DNA of 64,000 nt from Pararhodobacter zhoushanensis (GTDB taxonomy: Bacteria > Pseudomonadota > Alphaproteobacteria > Rhodobacterales > Rhodobacteraceae): the NCBI RefSeq assembly GCF_003990445.1, contig NZ_REEZ01000001.1, positions 810,358 to 874,357 on the forward strand, read 5' to 3'. Shown here in pieces: positions 34,551 through 44,428 of the stretch. The notes under the pieces were generated by a model. The model did not search any database and had not been told where the DNA came from. It saw only the letters and a list, made by a program, of their open reading frames with translations. Every line of letters starts with the position of its first letter. Position 1 is the first letter of the stretch. The translations under genes and the position numbers were made by a program.

Positions 34551-36131
34551 TCAGGCGCTCAGCGTTCCCGCCAGCCCCTGCTCGATCAGCACCACCGACT
34601 CGTTGATGCCATAGAGCGCGATGAACCCGCCGAAACGCGGCCCCTCGGACGCGCCCAGCAGCACCTCGTACAGGGCCTTGAACCACGCGCGCAGGTTATC
34701 GAACCCGTGGTCCTTGCCCACGGCAAAGACCATCGACTGCAACGCCTCGGCATCCAGACCGCCGTCCCAGACCTTGAGCCGCTCGGCCAGATCCTGCATC
34801 GCGGCGCGTTCCTGATCGTCGGGCAGGCGGAAAACCCGCTTGGGCGCGACGAAATCGTTGAAGTAGCGCACGGCAAACCCGGCTGCTGCATCCAGATCCG
34901 GGTGCGTTTCGGGCGTTGCATCGGGCGCGTAGCGCTTGATGAAGCCCCACAGCGCCGATTTGTCCGTCGCCCCGGCCACAGCCGCCAGATTGAGCAACAT
35001 CGCGAAAGGCACGACCATATGCGACACCGGCGGGGTGCCGCCGTGGATGTGCCAGACCGGGTTCGCCAGTTGCTGCTCGGGCGTCTGCGTCGGATAGGCG
35101 CGCAACTGTTGGTGGTATTCGTCCACCGCCTTGGGGATCACATCGAAATGCATCCGCTTGGCCGTCTTGGGCTTCTGGTACATGAAATACGACAGGCTCT
35201 CGGTCGAGGCATAGGTCAGCCATTCGTCAATGCTGACCCCGTTGCCCGAGGATTTCGAGATCTTCTGCCCGTTCTCATCCAGAAACAGCTCATAGCTGAA
35301 ATGCTCGGGCGCGCGGTGGCCCAGCACCTTGCAGATGCCGTCATAGATCGGCGTGTTGGTCGAATGGTCCTTGCCGTACATCTCGAAATCGACGCCCAGC
35401 GCCGCCCAACGCGCGCCGAAATCCGGCTTCCACTGCAGCTTTACATTGCCGCCAGTCACCGGCAGCGTCCATTCGCGGCCCGTCTCGTCGTCAAACGTGA
35501 TCGTGCCGTCCTTGGCGTTGACCTCTTTCATCGGGACATAGAGCACGCGCCCCGTCTCGGGATGGATCGGCAGGAAAATCGAATAGGTCTGCTGGCGCTC
35601 ATCGCGCAGCGACTTGAGCATGATCGCCATGATGGCGTCATAGCGCTCAGCCGCAAGGCGCAGGGTCGCGTCGAACTGGCCGGTCTTGTAAAATTCGGTG
35701 GCCGAGTAGAACTCGTACTCGAACCCGAACGTGTCCAGAAACCGGCGCAGCATGGCGTTGTTATGCGCGCCAAAGCTGTCATGCGTGCCAAAAGGATCAG
35801 GCACGCTGGTCAGCGGCATTTGCAGATAGTCGCGCAGCATGTCCTGATTGGGCACATTGCCCGGAACCTTGCGCATCCCGTCCAGATCGTCGGAAAAGCA
35901 GATCAGCCGCGTGGGAATATCCGAGATTTCCTCGAACGCGCGCTTGATCATCGTCGTGCGCGCCACCTCGCCAAAGGTGCCGATATGCGGCAGACCCGAG
36001 GGGCCATAGCCGGTCTCGAACAGAACATAGCCCTTTTCGGGTGGCGCCTTCTCATAGCGTTTGAGCAGGCGGCGTGCCTCTTCAAAAGGCCAGGCCTTGG
36101 AGGTCATCGCAGCGTCGCGCAGAGAAGTCAT
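34551..36131 (-). CDS. lysK: Lysyl-tRNA synthetase, class I
   Basis: 526 residues from ATG 36131. It charges tRNA-Lys. The Rossmann motifs are [20 protein letters not shown] (HIGH-like, about 43-62) and [17 protein letters not shown] (KMSKS-like, near 285-301), which place it in class I, the form used by alphaproteobacteria and archaea instead of the class II Lys[19 protein letters not shown] is another class I LysRS signature. The start codon has only a weak ribosome site (agagcgtaac). Divergent from the TerB-like gene with 116 bases between. Confidence 0.95.
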   Translation of the reverse strand: MTSLRDAAMTSKAWPFEEARRLLKRYEKAPPEKGYVLFETGYGPSGLPHIGTFGEVARTTMIKRAFEEISDIPTRLICFSDDLDGMRKVPGNVPNQDMLRDYLQMPLTSVPDPFGTHDSFGAHNNAMLRRFLDTFGFEYEFYSATEFYKTGQFDATLRLAAERYDAIMAIMLKSLRDERQQTYSIFLPIHPETGRVLYVPMKEVNAKDGTITFDDETGREWTLPVTGGNVKLQWKPDFGARWAALGVDFEMYGKDHSTNTPIYDGICKVLGHRAPEHFSYELFLDENGQKISKSSGNGVSIDEWLTYASTESLSYFMYQKPKTAKRMHFDVIPKAVDEYHQQLRAYPTQTPEQQLANPVWHIHGGTPPVSHMVVPFAMLLNLAAVAGATDKSALWGFIKRYAPDATPETHPDLDAAAGFAVRYFNDFVAPKRVFRLPDDQERAAMQDLAERLKVWDGGLDAEALQSMVFAVGKDHGFDNLRAWFKALYEVLLGASEGPRFGGFIALYGINESVVLIEQGLAGTLSA

Positions 36132-36247
36132 GTTACGCTCTTTTCTATTGGCGGGCATCCGCAGGAATACCCGAGGGAACCCCGGCTTCCTATTGCCCGC
36201 CCACGCTCGCGTCAATATTCTGCACCCAAACCAGAACAGGACACCTT

Positions 36248-36670
36248 ATGACCGACGCTGCCCCTTCCCTGACGCCGCAAGATGCGCTCGTCGCCCTGAT
36301 GCTGACGGTGTCGGTCTCTGATGGTGCGATCCGCACCGAAGAACTGCTGGCCATAGAGCAGGTGGTCAACTCGCTGCCGGTCTTTGCTGGCTATGACCCT
36401 GACCGGATCAAGGTCGTCGCGCAATCGGTGTTCGAGCTGATGGAGGTTGAGGACGGCCTTGATGCTCTCTTCGGTCTGGTGCGCGACACGCTGCCCGAAC
36501 GGCTGTTCGAGACCGCCTATGCGCTGGCCTGCGATATTGCCGCCTCGGATGGTGCGCTCAAACAGGCCGAGCTGCGCCTGCTCGAAGAGATGCGCGACGA
36601 ACTGGCCATCGACCGGCTGCACGCCGCCGCCATCGAGCGCGGCGCGCGCGCCCGCTTCGCGCACCCCTAA
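36248..36670 (+). CDS. TerB family (tellurite resistance-like) protein
   Basis: 140 residues, soluble and helical. LTPQDALVALMLTVSVSDGA, IRTEELLAIEQVVNSLP and the later AYALACDIAASDGALKQAELRLLEEMRDEL are the repeated acidic SDG(A)-x-x-x-E motifs of the TerB/DjlA-like fold, thought to bind metal. The family name comes from tellurite operons, but isolated copies like this one have no shown link to tellurite. ATG 36248 is chosen where the family homology begins. The stop overlaps the convergent HhH gene by 4 bases (36667-36670). Confidence 0.88.
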   Translation: MTDAAPSLTPQDALVALMLTVSVSDGAIRTEELLAIEQVVNSLPVFAGYDPDRIKVVAQSVFELMEVEDGLDALFGLVRDTLPERLFETAYALACDIAASDGALKQAELRLLEEMRDELAIDRLHAAAIERGARARFAHP

Positions 36671-37185
36671 TCGGGCACGCCACCCGCCGCCAAGACCTTG
36701 GCCTGCGCAACCCAATCGTCGCGGGTCACGCGGCCCTTGAAGGTCTCAAGGTTTTCATCGACCCAGGCGATGTCGGCCTCGGTCCAGCTGGCGATCTGGT
36801 CGAAATGCCAAAAGCCCAGCTGGTTGAGCAAGCCCTCAAGCTTGGGCCCGACGCCCTTGATCAGTTTCAGATCATCCGCCTGCCCGCCCTTCGGCGCGGA
36901 CAGGCGCACGGGGCCTGCCTCGACCGGCGCGACCTGCGCGGCGGCCAGTTGCGTTTCAAGCGCGGCGATCCGGGCCGCAGCCTCCTGACCCTGCGCACGG
37001 GACACCTCCAGCTCGCCCGCCAGTCGCCGCGCCTCGCCGTCATCGCCCGGAGCCGTGACATCGCCTGACACCGTGACCACCTCACGCCGTCCCCAGATCA
37101 GCCAGCCGACCACCAGCCCCAGCAGGGCCGCGAGCGCGATCAGCACCCAGATTTCACCCAAGAGAAAATTCCAGCCGCGAAACAT
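36667..37185 (-). CDS. Membrane-anchored helix-hairpin-helix protein
   Basis: 172 residues: one N-terminal membrane helix (about 8-30, LLGEIWVLIALAALLGLVVG), a predicted coiled coil (about 50-85, ARRLAGELEVSRAQGQEAAA), and a C-terminal helix-hairpin-helix-like domain (about 100-150, DDLKLIKGVGPKLEGLLNQL, then GFWHFDQIASWTEADIAWVDENL). The last segment is the same module found in NADH dehydrogenase subunit-E-associated proteins and often annotated 'predicted 5' DNA nuclease, flap endonuclease-1-like HhH'. Catalytic residues are not evident, so DNA or protein binding at the membrane is as much as can be said. Confidence 0.78.
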   Translation of the reverse strand: MFRGWNFLLGEIWVLIALAALLGLVVGWLIWGRREVVTVSGDVTAPGDDGEARRLAGELEVSRAQGQEAAARIAALETQLAAAQVAPVEAGPVRLSAPKGGQADDLKLIKGVGPKLEGLLNQLGFWHFDQIASWTEADIAWVDENLETFKGRVTRDDWVAQAKVLAAGGVPD

Positions 37186-37198
37186 CCGCCCTCTCCCG

Positions 37199-38650
37199 TC
37201 ATTCGATCCAGCGCACAGCCGTGCGCCGGTTGGCCGCCCGGCCGGTTTCGGTGTTGTTCTCGCCGACCGGCTGCGTCGCGCCGTACCCCTGCGCTGTCAT
37301 CCCTTCGGCCGGGACGCCCCGCGCCACCAGCGCGGTGCGCACCGCCTCGGCCCGGCTCTGGCTCAGCGTCAGGTTGGCCGCAGCCGCCCCGGTCGCATCG
37401 GTATGCCCGCCAATCTCGGCCCGCAGCCCCGCCATCACGCAGGCGCGCATCACCCCCGCCACCGCGTTCACCGCACTGCGGGCGCGCGCATCGAGCCGCG
37501 CCGAGCCGGTCACAAAGCCGATACGGTTCGCCGCCAGCGTGGCATCGGTGTTCTCGGCACAGTTCTGCACCGTCGGCGCAAACCCTGCGACGGGCAGCCA
37601 GTACCCGCCCGACAGCACCTCAGTCCGCCCGCTGAGCGCATGTACCCGCTCGCTGCCCTCCGCCGCCTCGGGCACCACCTGATTGAGATGCAGGGTCAGC
37701 CCGTCCGAGGCCCGCGCCAGATCCGCCCCCAGCGCAGCACCCAGCAGATCCAGATCCGCCCCGGCCCCGAACCCGGCATCCACCACCGTCCCGCCGGGCG
37801 ATACCGCCACGTCCAGCGTCTCGACCTCGCCCAGCCATGGCGCCAGCGCACTTACCACCGGCGAGACCTGCCCCGGCTCGCCCAGCAAAGCCACCCGCGC
37901 GCCATCGTCGATGTCGTCCAGCCCCAGCGCCGCCGCCACATCGCCTGCGCTCACGCCCAAGGGCAGCTTGCCCTGCAGCCAAGGCCCCGCCTCAGCTGTA
38001 TAGTGCAGCTGATACGCGGGCGGCGTTCCGTCATCGAGCACGTCAATCGCCGCAATGAAATCATACCCTTCTGGCAGAATATCCGCGACGGCGGCATGCG
38101 CGGCCTGCTCTTCGACCGCCGTGCGCGCCAGTCCCAACAGCGACAGACTGCGCCCGGACAGATCGAAATGCCCCTCTTCCAGAGCATTCAACCCGCCCAG
38201 CCCGGCCATCGCCGCCTCGGGCCAATGCGCATCAGGAGCACCGGCAGCCAGCGTCAGCCCGCTGACGCCCTCGCCCTCCAGCATCGCCCGCGCCGCCTCG
38301 GTCGGCACCGAGCCGCGCGTGCTCAACGTCCCACCGCGCCGCGCCACATGCAAAACGTAGGGATCGGCGACCGGCAACACCTCAAGCTGGTCCACCACCA
38401 CCCGCCGACCGCGCAATCCATCCAGGGCAGCGATCAACGCGCCTTGTTCAACGGGACCATCGGCCAGCCCGGAAACGGTAATGTCACGCCCTGACACAGT
38501 GACCTGCACCCCGTGAACCGAGGCTGCGGCGACTGTCTGCGCGGATAACGCGATGCGCTCCTGCATGAACGGCGCGTATTCAGCCCGCGCCCACCAGCCC
38601 AGCGCCACCACGCCCGTTGCCAAAATCGCCAGCCCCGTCGCCAGACGCAT
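37199..38650 (-). CDS. OmpA family protein with BON-like repeats
   Basis: 483 residues. An N-terminal hydrophobic helix (about 5-22) acts as signal anchor. BON-like segments follow (VQVTVSGRDITVSGLADGPV, about 45-75) and a long middle region. The C-terminal OmpA peptidoglycan-binding domain (about 365-483) shows IGFVTGSARLDARARSAVNA, the GGHTDATGAAAANLTLSQSR motif and RAEAVRTALVARGVPAEGM. The protein probably links the inner membrane to peptidoglycan. It is 13 bases upstream of the HhH gene on the same strand, so the two envelope proteins are likely co-expressed. Confidence 0.9.
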   Translation of the reverse strand: MRLATGLAILATGVVALGWWARAEYAPFMQERIALSAQTVAAASVHGVQVTVSGRDITVSGLADGPVEQGALIAALDGLRGRRVVVDQLEVLPVADPYVLHVARRGGTLSTRGSVPTEAARAMLEGEGVSGLTLAAGAPDAHWPEAAMAGLGGLNALEEGHFDLSGRSLSLLGLARTAVEEQAAHAAVADILPEGYDFIAAIDVLDDGTPPAYQLHYTAEAGPWLQGKLPLGVSAGDVAAALGLDDIDDGARVALLGEPGQVSPVVSALAPWLGEVETLDVAVSPGGTVVDAGFGAGADLDLLGAALGADLARASDGLTLHLNQVVPEAAEGSERVHALSGRTEVLSGGYWLPVAGFAPTVQNCAENTDATLAANRIGFVTGSARLDARARSAVNAVAGVMRACVMAGLRAEIGGHTDATGAAAANLTLSQSRAEAVRTALVARGVPAEGMTAQGYGATQPVGENNTETGRAANRRTAVRWIE

Positions 38651-38725
38651 ACCCTACCCCACAATCGCCGCCCCCTATGCCTAGCACACAAGGATACAGA
38701 CTCAATCGCAGGACGGCGGAACCAA

Positions 38726-40255
38726 TCAGCTGTGCATTGCCGACCAACGCTCGATCACATCCTGCTGCAAACCCCGCGCCCGACCGGACCACGAGCGCGC
38801 CCCAACCGGACGCTCCCGCGTGTCATCGCTCAAGGCGGCCCGGCGCGGCAGGTCTGCGCTGACGATCGAGAACACCACCGCCCGCCCACCGCGCAACTGC
38901 GCATAGCCTGCCAGTGCCGAGACGAAATTCAGCGTGCCGGTCTTGGCGCGCACCTCAACCGGGTGCGAGGCAACCTCGCGGCCGTTAGCGTCGCGCATGG
39001 GATGCGCGCGCAGCAAATCGGGCAAAATACCTTCGCGCCGGGCGGCCAGCAGATACTGTGCCATCGTTCGGGGCGCGATACGCGACCCTTCGGACAGGCC
39101 CGAATGATCCAGCAAACCAAGGCCCGCAGCCCCATAGCGTTCGCGGATCCATCCGTTCATCCGCGACGCCGACGGGGCCAGCGCCTGCACCCCCGGACCC
39201 AGCCGCTGCGAGGCGGTCATGCCGACACACTCAGCGGTGATATTGGTGGAATACCTCAACATTTCGCGCAATATGCTGGTCAAGGGATCCGAACGATGTT
39301 CGGCCAGAACCTGCCCCGGCGCAACGGTTGCGCGGCGCGGCTCGGGCAGTTGGCAGCCCCGCGCCGCCAGCAATGCGCGAAAAACATCGCCCGCATAGGC
39401 ACCCGGTCGACGCACCGGCAGCCATCGCGACCCCGGCGTCCCCAGTGCGTTGGCGGCAACCGTCCAGTGTTCGCGCTCACCGCGCACGTCATGGGTGTAG
39501 ACCGGCATACTGCGCGCGACCGCCTCGATATCGATCATCGACACGCCCGGCGCTTCGGTGTTCGAGCGCGCATCCATCGACAGCGCGGCGCGACCGTTGG
39601 CAACCTCCCAGCCGAAATAGACGCGGTTGAAATTCAGGTTCAGGCCGCCGATTGCAGGGTTATAGCCAGCAGGCACAGGCTGGCCGTTGTCGATCTGATG
39701 AATGTCGGGCAAAGCGCTGTCGTCGACCAGAAACCGACCGTCAATCCGGCGCAGGCCCCGCTCGATCAGCTCATCGGCCAGGCGCGCCAGTTCGGCGGTC
39801 TGCAATGTCGGATCCCCGCCCCCGCGCAGAACCAGATCACCGCTCAGCGTGCCATTGGCGATCGCCCCGCCCCGCGTCTCAACCCGCGTGATGAACCGAT
39901 ACTCAGCCCCCAGCGTCTGTAGCGCATAGAGTGTCGTCACCGCTTTGGCCGTGCTCGCCGGCGGCATACGCAGATCCGCGCGGTGTTCTTCGATCACCGC
40001 GCCGGTCTCGGCGTCGAGCGCGACCATCGCGGTCTCTCCGCTCAGATTGGCGCGCTCGATCAGCGATGATAGTGAACCGCTGGGCGCGACGAGCGCCGCA
40101 GGTTCACCCGACAGTGCCGCAATATGACCCGGCGCCGGCCGCGCGGGTGGGCGCGGCGAGCGCGTCGGGGCCGAGGCCATGGCGGGTGCCGCCAGACTGG
40201 CGAAAGCACCGGCCAAAAGGGCCCGGCGGCTCAACTCGGTTCGGTCGCGAAACAT
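38726..40255 (-). CDS. dacB: D-alanyl-D-alanine carboxypeptidase/endopeptidase (PBP4 type)
   Basis: 509 residues from ATG 40255. A twin-arginine-like signal (RDRTELSRRALLAGAFASLA) suggests export by Tat. The three penicillin-binding motifs are SxxK in PPASTAKAVTTLYA (about 105), SxN in LRYSTNITAECVG (about 315) and KTG in EVRAKTGTLNFVSA (about 425). Class C PBPs of this type trim peptidoglycan peptides and cut crosslinks in the periplasm. The large insert between SxxK and SxN is characteristic of PBP4. The C-terminus is intact. The gene lies 133 bases downstream of nadD on the same strand. Confidence 0.94.
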   Translation of the reverse strand: MFRDRTELSRRALLAGAFASLAAPAMASAPTRSPRPPARPAPGHIAALSGEPAALVAPSGSLSSLIERANLSGETAMVALDAETGAVIEEHRADLRMPPASTAKAVTTLYALQTLGAEYRFITRVETRGGAIANGTLSGDLVLRGGGDPTLQTAELARLADELIERGLRRIDGRFLVDDSALPDIHQIDNGQPVPAGYNPAIGGLNLNFNRVYFGWEVANGRAALSMDARSNTEAPGVSMIDIEAVARSMPVYTHDVRGEREHWTVAANALGTPGSRWLPVRRPGAYAGDVFRALLAARGCQLPEPRRATVAPGQVLAEHRSDPLTSILREMLRYSTNITAECVGMTASQRLGPGVQALAPSASRMNGWIRERYGAAGLGLLDHSGLSEGSRIAPRTMAQYLLAARREGILPDLLRAHPMRDANGREVASHPVEVRAKTGTLNFVSALAGYAQLRGGRAVVFSIVSADLPRRAALSDDTRERPVGARSWSGRARGLQQDVIERWSAMHS

Positions 40256-40388
40256 ACGAAACCCTTGCCTTGAAACGATGCAACCTGCCCTCTTTCGGGC
40301 CGCCACACCAAGTTTAGACCAAATATCTCAGTGTAAATCGGTTAATTCGCGGCGCAAAACCGGCGCGAACGGGACGCTTCGGCGGCAC

Positions 40389-40982
40389 TTACCGGTCCGC
40401 ACGCCTCGCCCGCAAGGCCGTAGACGAGTCATGCCGCATCGGCATGTCCAGGTAAACCCATGCCGGTGTTCCCTTGTGGGCCAGGCGTTTTGCATCACGC
40501 GTCGGCAACCGCCACTTGCGAAATGTCTGCGCCGTTGGCGAGGTCAGCGCGCGCAGCCGCTGTCCCGGGCGCGCCAGCACGGCCACCGGAACCCGTTCCA
40601 TGATCTCGGGCCAGCGGTCCCAGGTGTGAAAACTGGCCAGATTATCCGCGCCCATCAGCCAGACAAACCGCAACAGCGGATACGCCTGTTGCAGCGCTTT
40701 CAGCGTGTCCGCCGTCGCCCGCGTCCCGAAACCGGCTTCAAGATCGGTGATTTTCACGCGCGGATGCTGCATCAGCGCGCGCGCAGCCGCCATGCGCTGT
40801 GCCAGCGGCGCCGGAGGGTTGGGCTTGATCGGGTTGCCGGGGCTCACCATCCACCAGATCTGATCCAGCCCCAGCCGTTTGAGCGCCTCAAGCGTCAGAT
40901 GCACATGCCCTTCATGCGGCGGATCAAAGGACCCGCCGAGCAATCCGATCACCTGTCCGGGCGCGGCCCAGGGTCTGCCCAT
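40389..40982 (-). CDS. nadD: Nicotinate-nucleotide adenylyltransferase
   Basis: 197 residues. It converts nicotinate mononucleotide to deamido-NAD in NAD synthesis. The nucleotidyltransferase signature [20 protein letters not shown] is at about 13-32 (H-x-G-H), with [11 protein letters not shown] and [16 protein letters not shown] following. The C-terminal SSTALRARR is the ISSTxIR equivalent. AGGAGG lies 10 bases upstream of ATG 40982. An upstream in-frame reading to 41153 lacks homology. The rsfS/rlmH partners often found with nadD are absent here. Confidence 0.95.
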   Translation of the reverse strand: MGRPWAAPGQVIGLLGGSFDPPHEGHVHLTLEALKRLGLDQIWWMVSPGNPIKPNPPAPLAQRMAAARALMQHPRVKITDLEAGFGTRATADTLKALQQAYPLLRFVWLMGADNLASFHTWDRWPEIMERVPVAVLARPGQRLRALTSPTAQTFRKWRLPTRDAKRLAHKGTPAWVYLDMPMRHDSSTALRARRADR

Positions 40983-41148
40983 GCGGTCCCTCCTCGCTGG
41001 CAAGCGCGCACCATGCCCCGGATCGCAGCGCGCGCCAAGGGGGCCACGTACCGGCAAGCCGCTGTTTTCACGCGCTGCCTTCGACCGCTCACCCGTGCCG
41101 GTTTGAACGCCGCGGCGCCCTGAAGGTCTCTCCTCACCCTCGCAATGT

Positions 41149-41158
41149 CGCAATTGCG
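41149..41158. promoter_or_regulatory. Palindrome CGCAATTGCG upstream of the flavin oxidoreductase gene
   Basis: A perfect 10-bp palindrome lies 58 bases upstream of ATG 41216, in the divergent region with nadD. It may be an operator, but no regulator gene adjoins it and short palindromes arise by chance. Confidence 0.3.
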
Positions 41159-41215
41159 GTTGAGCGGCCGCGCGCGGGCGGGTCAGTCTGGTAGCACCCC
41201 AATGGCGAGCCTCCC

Positions 41216-43252
41216 ATGTCCAGCGATCCCCTGTTGCAGCCTTTCCAGCTCAAGCACCTGACCCTCAGGAACCGGATCTTCATTTCATCGCATGAACCCG
41301 CCTATGCCGAGGACGGCATGCCCAAATCCCGCTACCGCGCCTATCACGTCGAACGGGCACGCGGCGGTGTCGCGCTGACCATGACGGCTGGGTCGGCCAG
41401 CGTGTCACGTGACAGCCCGCCTGCATTCAACAACATCCTCGCGTGGAAGGACGAAGTCGTCCCCCACCTGCGCGATCTCACCGACGCCGTGCATGAGGAG
41501 GGTGCAACGGTGATGATCCAGCTCACCCATCTGGGCCGCCGCACGCGCTGGGATTCAGGCGACTGGCTGCCTGTCCTGTCGCCCAGCTTCGAGCGTGAAC
41601 CGGCGCACCGGGCGTTTACCAAGCAGCTTGAAGACTGGGACATCGAGCGCGTCATCCGCGACTATGCGGACGCCACCGAGCGCATGCAGGCCGGTGGCAT
41701 GGATGGGGTCGAATTCGAATGCTACGGCCATCTGATGGACCAGTTCATCTCGCCGCTGACCAACCACTTGCCCGCGCCTTGGGGCGGCACGCTGGACGAC
41801 CGGATGCGCTTTCCCTTGGCCGTGCTGCAGGCCTGCCGCGACCGCGTCGGCCCCGACTTCCTTCTGGGTGTCCGCTACGTGGCAGACGAGCGCCTGCCCG
41901 GCGGCGTCGAAGCCCCCGAAGGGATCGAGGTTGGCCGCCGCTTCAAGGCTTCCGGCCTTATCGACTTCCTCAACGTGATCCGCGGCCATATCGACACTGA
42001 CCCGGGCCTCACTGACGTCATCCCGATCCAGGGCATGCCATCCGCACCGCATCTCGATTTCGCGGGCGAGGTCCGTCAGGCCATTGACATCCCGATCTTT
42101 CACGCTGCGCGCGTGCCCGATGTTGCAACAGCCCGCCACGCCATCGCCAGCGGCAAGGTCGACATGATCGGCATGACCCGCGCGCATCTGACCGAGCCGC
42201 ATTTGTTGCACAAGATCATCACCCGGCAGGAGGACCGCATCCGCCCCTGTGTCGGCGCAAATTATTGTCTGGACCGCATTTATCAGGGCGGCATGGCCCT
42301 GTGCATCCACAACGCTGCCACCGGCCGCGAGGAAACCTTGCCACAGACAATCGCCCCGGCCCGCGCCAAGAAGCACGTCGTCATTGTCGGCGCCGGCCCC
42401 GCCGGGCTGGAGGCCGCACGCGTGACCAGCCAGCGCGGCCACAGCGTGACCGTGTTCGAGGCCGCCAGCCATCCCGGTGGCCAGATCAGATTGACGGCGC
42501 AAAGCCATCGTAAGAAGGAAATGATGGGGATCATTGACTGGCGCATGGCCGAATGTTCGGCGACAGGTGTTAATTTTCAGTTTAACACACTCGCCGACGA
42601 AGAAACCGTCCTCGCCCAATCCCCGGACATCGTGATCATAGCCACCGGCGGATTGCCCAACACAGCGGTGTTGCAGGCCGGAAACGATCTGACCCACTCT
42701 GCCTGGGACATTCTGTCCGGCGACGCGAAGCCGGGCCGCACCGTGCTTGTCTTCGATGATGCCGGCGACCACGCGGGCATGCAGGCTGCTGAAATCATTG
42801 CGCAAAGCGGCGCGAACGTCGAAATCATCACTCCCGACCGCAGCTTTGCACCAGAGGTCATGGGGATGAACCTGACCCCCTATATGCGCGCGATGCAGGC
42901 GCTGGATGTCACCTTTACCGTGACCTGGCGACTCTTGCGCGTCGAACGGCAGGGCAACCAGCTCAAAGCCCTTCTGGGCAGCGACTATGGCCCCGCGACG
43001 CAAGAGCGGCTTGTCGATCATGTCATCGTAAACCATGGCACCTTGCCGCTCGACGAGCTCTATTTCTCGCTCAAACCGCTGTCACGTAACCTTGGCGCGG
43101 TGGATCACGAAGCGCTCGTCGCCCAGCGCCCGCAAACCCTCGCGCCGAACCCCTTGGGACGCTTTCAACTCTGGCGCATCGGCGATGCCGTTGCATCCCG
43201 CAACACCCATGCCGCCATCCTTGATGCCCTGCGCCTGATGGCCGTGAATTGA
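41216..43252 (+). CDS. NADH:flavin oxidoreductase / FAD-dependent amine demethylase-like enzyme
   Basis: 678 residues. An old-yellow-enzyme TIM barrel (about 1-345; [51 protein letters not shown]) is followed by an Fe-S segment and a Rossmann FAD domain (about 385, [20 protein letters not shown]), the layout of 2,4-dienoyl-CoA reductase and trimethylamine dehydrogenase relatives. The barrel pattern recalls dimethylglycine demethylase DgcA and N-methylproline demethylases, so an N-methylated amino acid is a plausible substrate. The Fe-S ligand stretch reads [12 protein letters not shown] then GGMALC, with Ala where the second ligand Cys of the classical motif is expected. The gene stands alone, with a repeat element after its stop. 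Confidence 0.85.
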   Translation: MSSDPLLQPFQLKHLTLRNRIFISSHEPAYAEDGMPKSRYRAYHVERARGGVALTMTAGSASVSRDSPPAFNNILAWKDEVVPHLRDLTDAVHEEGATVMIQLTHLGRRTRWDSGDWLPVLSPSFEREPAHRAFTKQLEDWDIERVIRDYADATERMQAGGMDGVEFECYGHLMDQFISPLTNHLPAPWGGTLDDRMRFPLAVLQACRDRVGPDFLLGVRYVADERLPGGVEAPEGIEVGRRFKASGLIDFLNVIRGHIDTDPGLTDVIPIQGMPSAPHLDFAGEVRQAIDIPIFHAARVPDVATARHAIASGKVDMIGMTRAHLTEPHLLHKIITRQEDRIRPCVGANYCLDRIYQGGMALCIHNAATGREETLPQTIAPARAKKHVVIVGAGPAGLEAARVTSQRGHSVTVFEAASHPGGQIRLTAQSHRKKEMMGIIDWRMAECSATGVNFQFNTLADEETVLAQSPDIVIIATGGLPNTAVLQAGNDLTHSAWDILSGDAKPGRTVLVFDDAGDHAGMQAAEIIAQSGANVEIITPDRSFAPEVMGMNLTPYMRAMQALDVTFTVTWRLLRVERQGNQLKALLGSDYGPATQERLVDHVIVNHGTLPLDELYFSLKPLSRNLGAVDHEALVAQRPQTLAPNPLGRFQLWRIGDAVASRNTHAAILDALRLMAVN

Positions 43253-43285
43253 AAAAGACGCGGCAGCCAATGCCACCGCGTGTTA

Positions 43286-43371
43286 TCATCTTGTCTTAAA
43301 TACTCACCGGGATTTTCAAGGGGGCCGTGGCCCCCTTGAAGCAGGGGGTCCGGGGGGCGGCAGCCCCCCGG
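43286..43371 (-). repeat. Composite intergenic repeat, copy C (inverted)
   Basis: Read on the minus strand: hairpin CCGGGGGGC / GCCCCCCGG (43350-43371), then a perfect 12-bp inverted repeat TTCAAGGGGGCC / GGCCCCCTTGAA with a 2-base spacer (43315-43340), then the tail ATCCCGGTGAGTATTTAAG, ACAAGATGATA. The order and tail match copies at 9901-9982 and 57853-57947. It lies between the convergent oxidoreductase and DUF2852 genes, where it can serve as a bidirectional terminator. Confidence 0.75.
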
Positions 43372-43377
43372 CACCTG

Positions 43378-43782
43378 TTACATTGACGGCTCGACCGAGC
43401 GGGCCTCATCCGCCCGACGACGGGCGCGGTCGTCCATGAACTGGTCGAATTCTGCCTTGTCCTTGGCTTCGCGCAGCCGCTTGAGGAAGTCGGTAAAAGC
43501 CGACTGCTCGTCCTCCAGACGCTTGAGCATATCGCTTTTGTAGGCGTCAAAAGCCGCGTTGCCTGACGGCTGGTGCGCCGCCCAGGCGTGGCGATGGCTG
43601 CGGTGCGAGCGGTTGCAAGATTTGCCGAACATACGTTTTCCCCAGATCATGTAAGCGAGAAGAGCAAGGCCCACAGGCCAGAAAAAGATAAAGCCGAGGA
43701 CCATGGCGGCGATCCAGGCACCTTTGCCACGATCGTCAAGCCAGTCTTCCGCGCGGCCCGGCCAAGAGGCGATGGCAGTCAT
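43378..43782 (-). CDS. DUF2852 domain-containing membrane protein
   Basis: 134 residues from ATG 43782. A single hydrophobic segment (about 21-45, GAWIAAMVLGFIFFWPVGLA) is followed by a His/Arg-rich stretch and a charged helical tail (NAAFDAYKSDMLKRLEDEQS, AFTDFLKRLREAKDKAEFDQ, FMDDRARRRADE). This is the DUF2852 pattern of alphaproteobacteria, with no known biochemical role. AGGAG sits 9 bases upstream. Upstream, at about 43806-43830, tandem TGTAAA/GTAAAT units give an AT-rich promoter region. Confidence 0.88.
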   Translation of the reverse strand: MTAIASWPGRAEDWLDDRGKGAWIAAMVLGFIFFWPVGLALLAYMIWGKRMFGKSCNRSHRSHRHAWAAHQPSGNAAFDAYKSDMLKRLEDEQSAFTDFLKRLREAKDKAEFDQFMDDRARRRADEARSVEPSM

Positions 43783-44201
43783 TGCAGGGTCTCCTTTTGC
43801 TGCAGTGTTAATGTTATTTACATTTACATAGGTGGAGAAGGCAAGCGTCTTCTTCAAGAGGCTGCGAACGATTGCGTGTCGTTTTTCTTCGAAATGTTCG
43901 ACGGGGCGCGTGGCACTCCCCCCCTCGCCGCCGGTCGTCGGGCGTATGCCAGCGGCCTAATCGCGGTGCAAAGGCGATCAGCGAAACGGCGAGCGGCGGC
44001 GAAAGCTGTGATGAATTAAGTCGACATTCAACAAGCTGACCCGCAGCCCGTGGTGTTGCACCCGCGTCGGCAGCGCGCGATCAACGGCGATCATGATTCT
44101 TCACCATTGCGGCTAAAACCGTTTCGCCGCTGCGCACCAGCATGCAGGCCGCGCGGCAACGAAACCGCAAGCCATTGTCTTTACAGGAAATAAACGGAAA
44201 A
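43783..44201. other. Intergenic region, no convincing gene
   Basis: About 420 bases between the DUF2852 start and tRNA-Leu. The left 70 bases are AT-rich (ATTTACATTTACATA near 43815) and presumably hold the leftward DUF2852 promoter. The rest contains no open frame with a recognisable product on either strand. The 3' flank of tRNA-Leu has no obvious intrinsic terminator. Confidence 0.45.
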
Positions 44202-44287
44202 TGGTGCCCGAGGCGAGATTCGAACTCGCACACCCGTTAGGGCGGAGGATTTTGAATCCCCTGCGTCTACCGTTCCGCCACTCGGGC
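44202..44287 (-). tRNA. tRNA-Leu (anticodon CAA)
   Basis: On the minus strand an 86-nt class II tRNA: acceptor GCCCGAG / CTCGGGC, D-arm, anticodon stem GGGGA/TCCTC with loop TTCAAAA (anticodon CAA), an extended variable arm (CCGCCCTAACGGGTG), T-arm GAGTTCGAATCTC and an encoded CCA at 44204-44202. The long variable arm is diagnostic of Leu/Ser/Tyr, and the anticodon assigns Leu. Confidence 0.95.
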
Positions 44288-44428
44288 CCGAAAATCGACT
44301 TAGCGCGGCGCGCGTGCAGGGTCAACGGGGCAGACGCGATCTGCGGCCCGCTTCCGCGCCAAGCCGCCCTTGACGTACCACATGGGCTGGGGCACGAGGG
44401 GAACAACCGCCCAACCGGAAGCCCCTAT

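Noticed and set aside
36248-36670. A tellurite resistance determinant
   Set aside because: Only the isolated TerB-like fold is present, without terC, terD or other ter genes; the family name does not prove the phenotype.
43860-44100. Possible small gene upstream of DUF2852
   Set aside because: Open frames in this stretch lack ribosome sites and family resemblance, and the composition is that of non-coding promoter flank.
44201-44428. N-terminal extension of the YqaA/DedA protein
   Set aside because: The extra codons run through tRNA-Leu on the opposite strand; the conserved protein starts at 44429.
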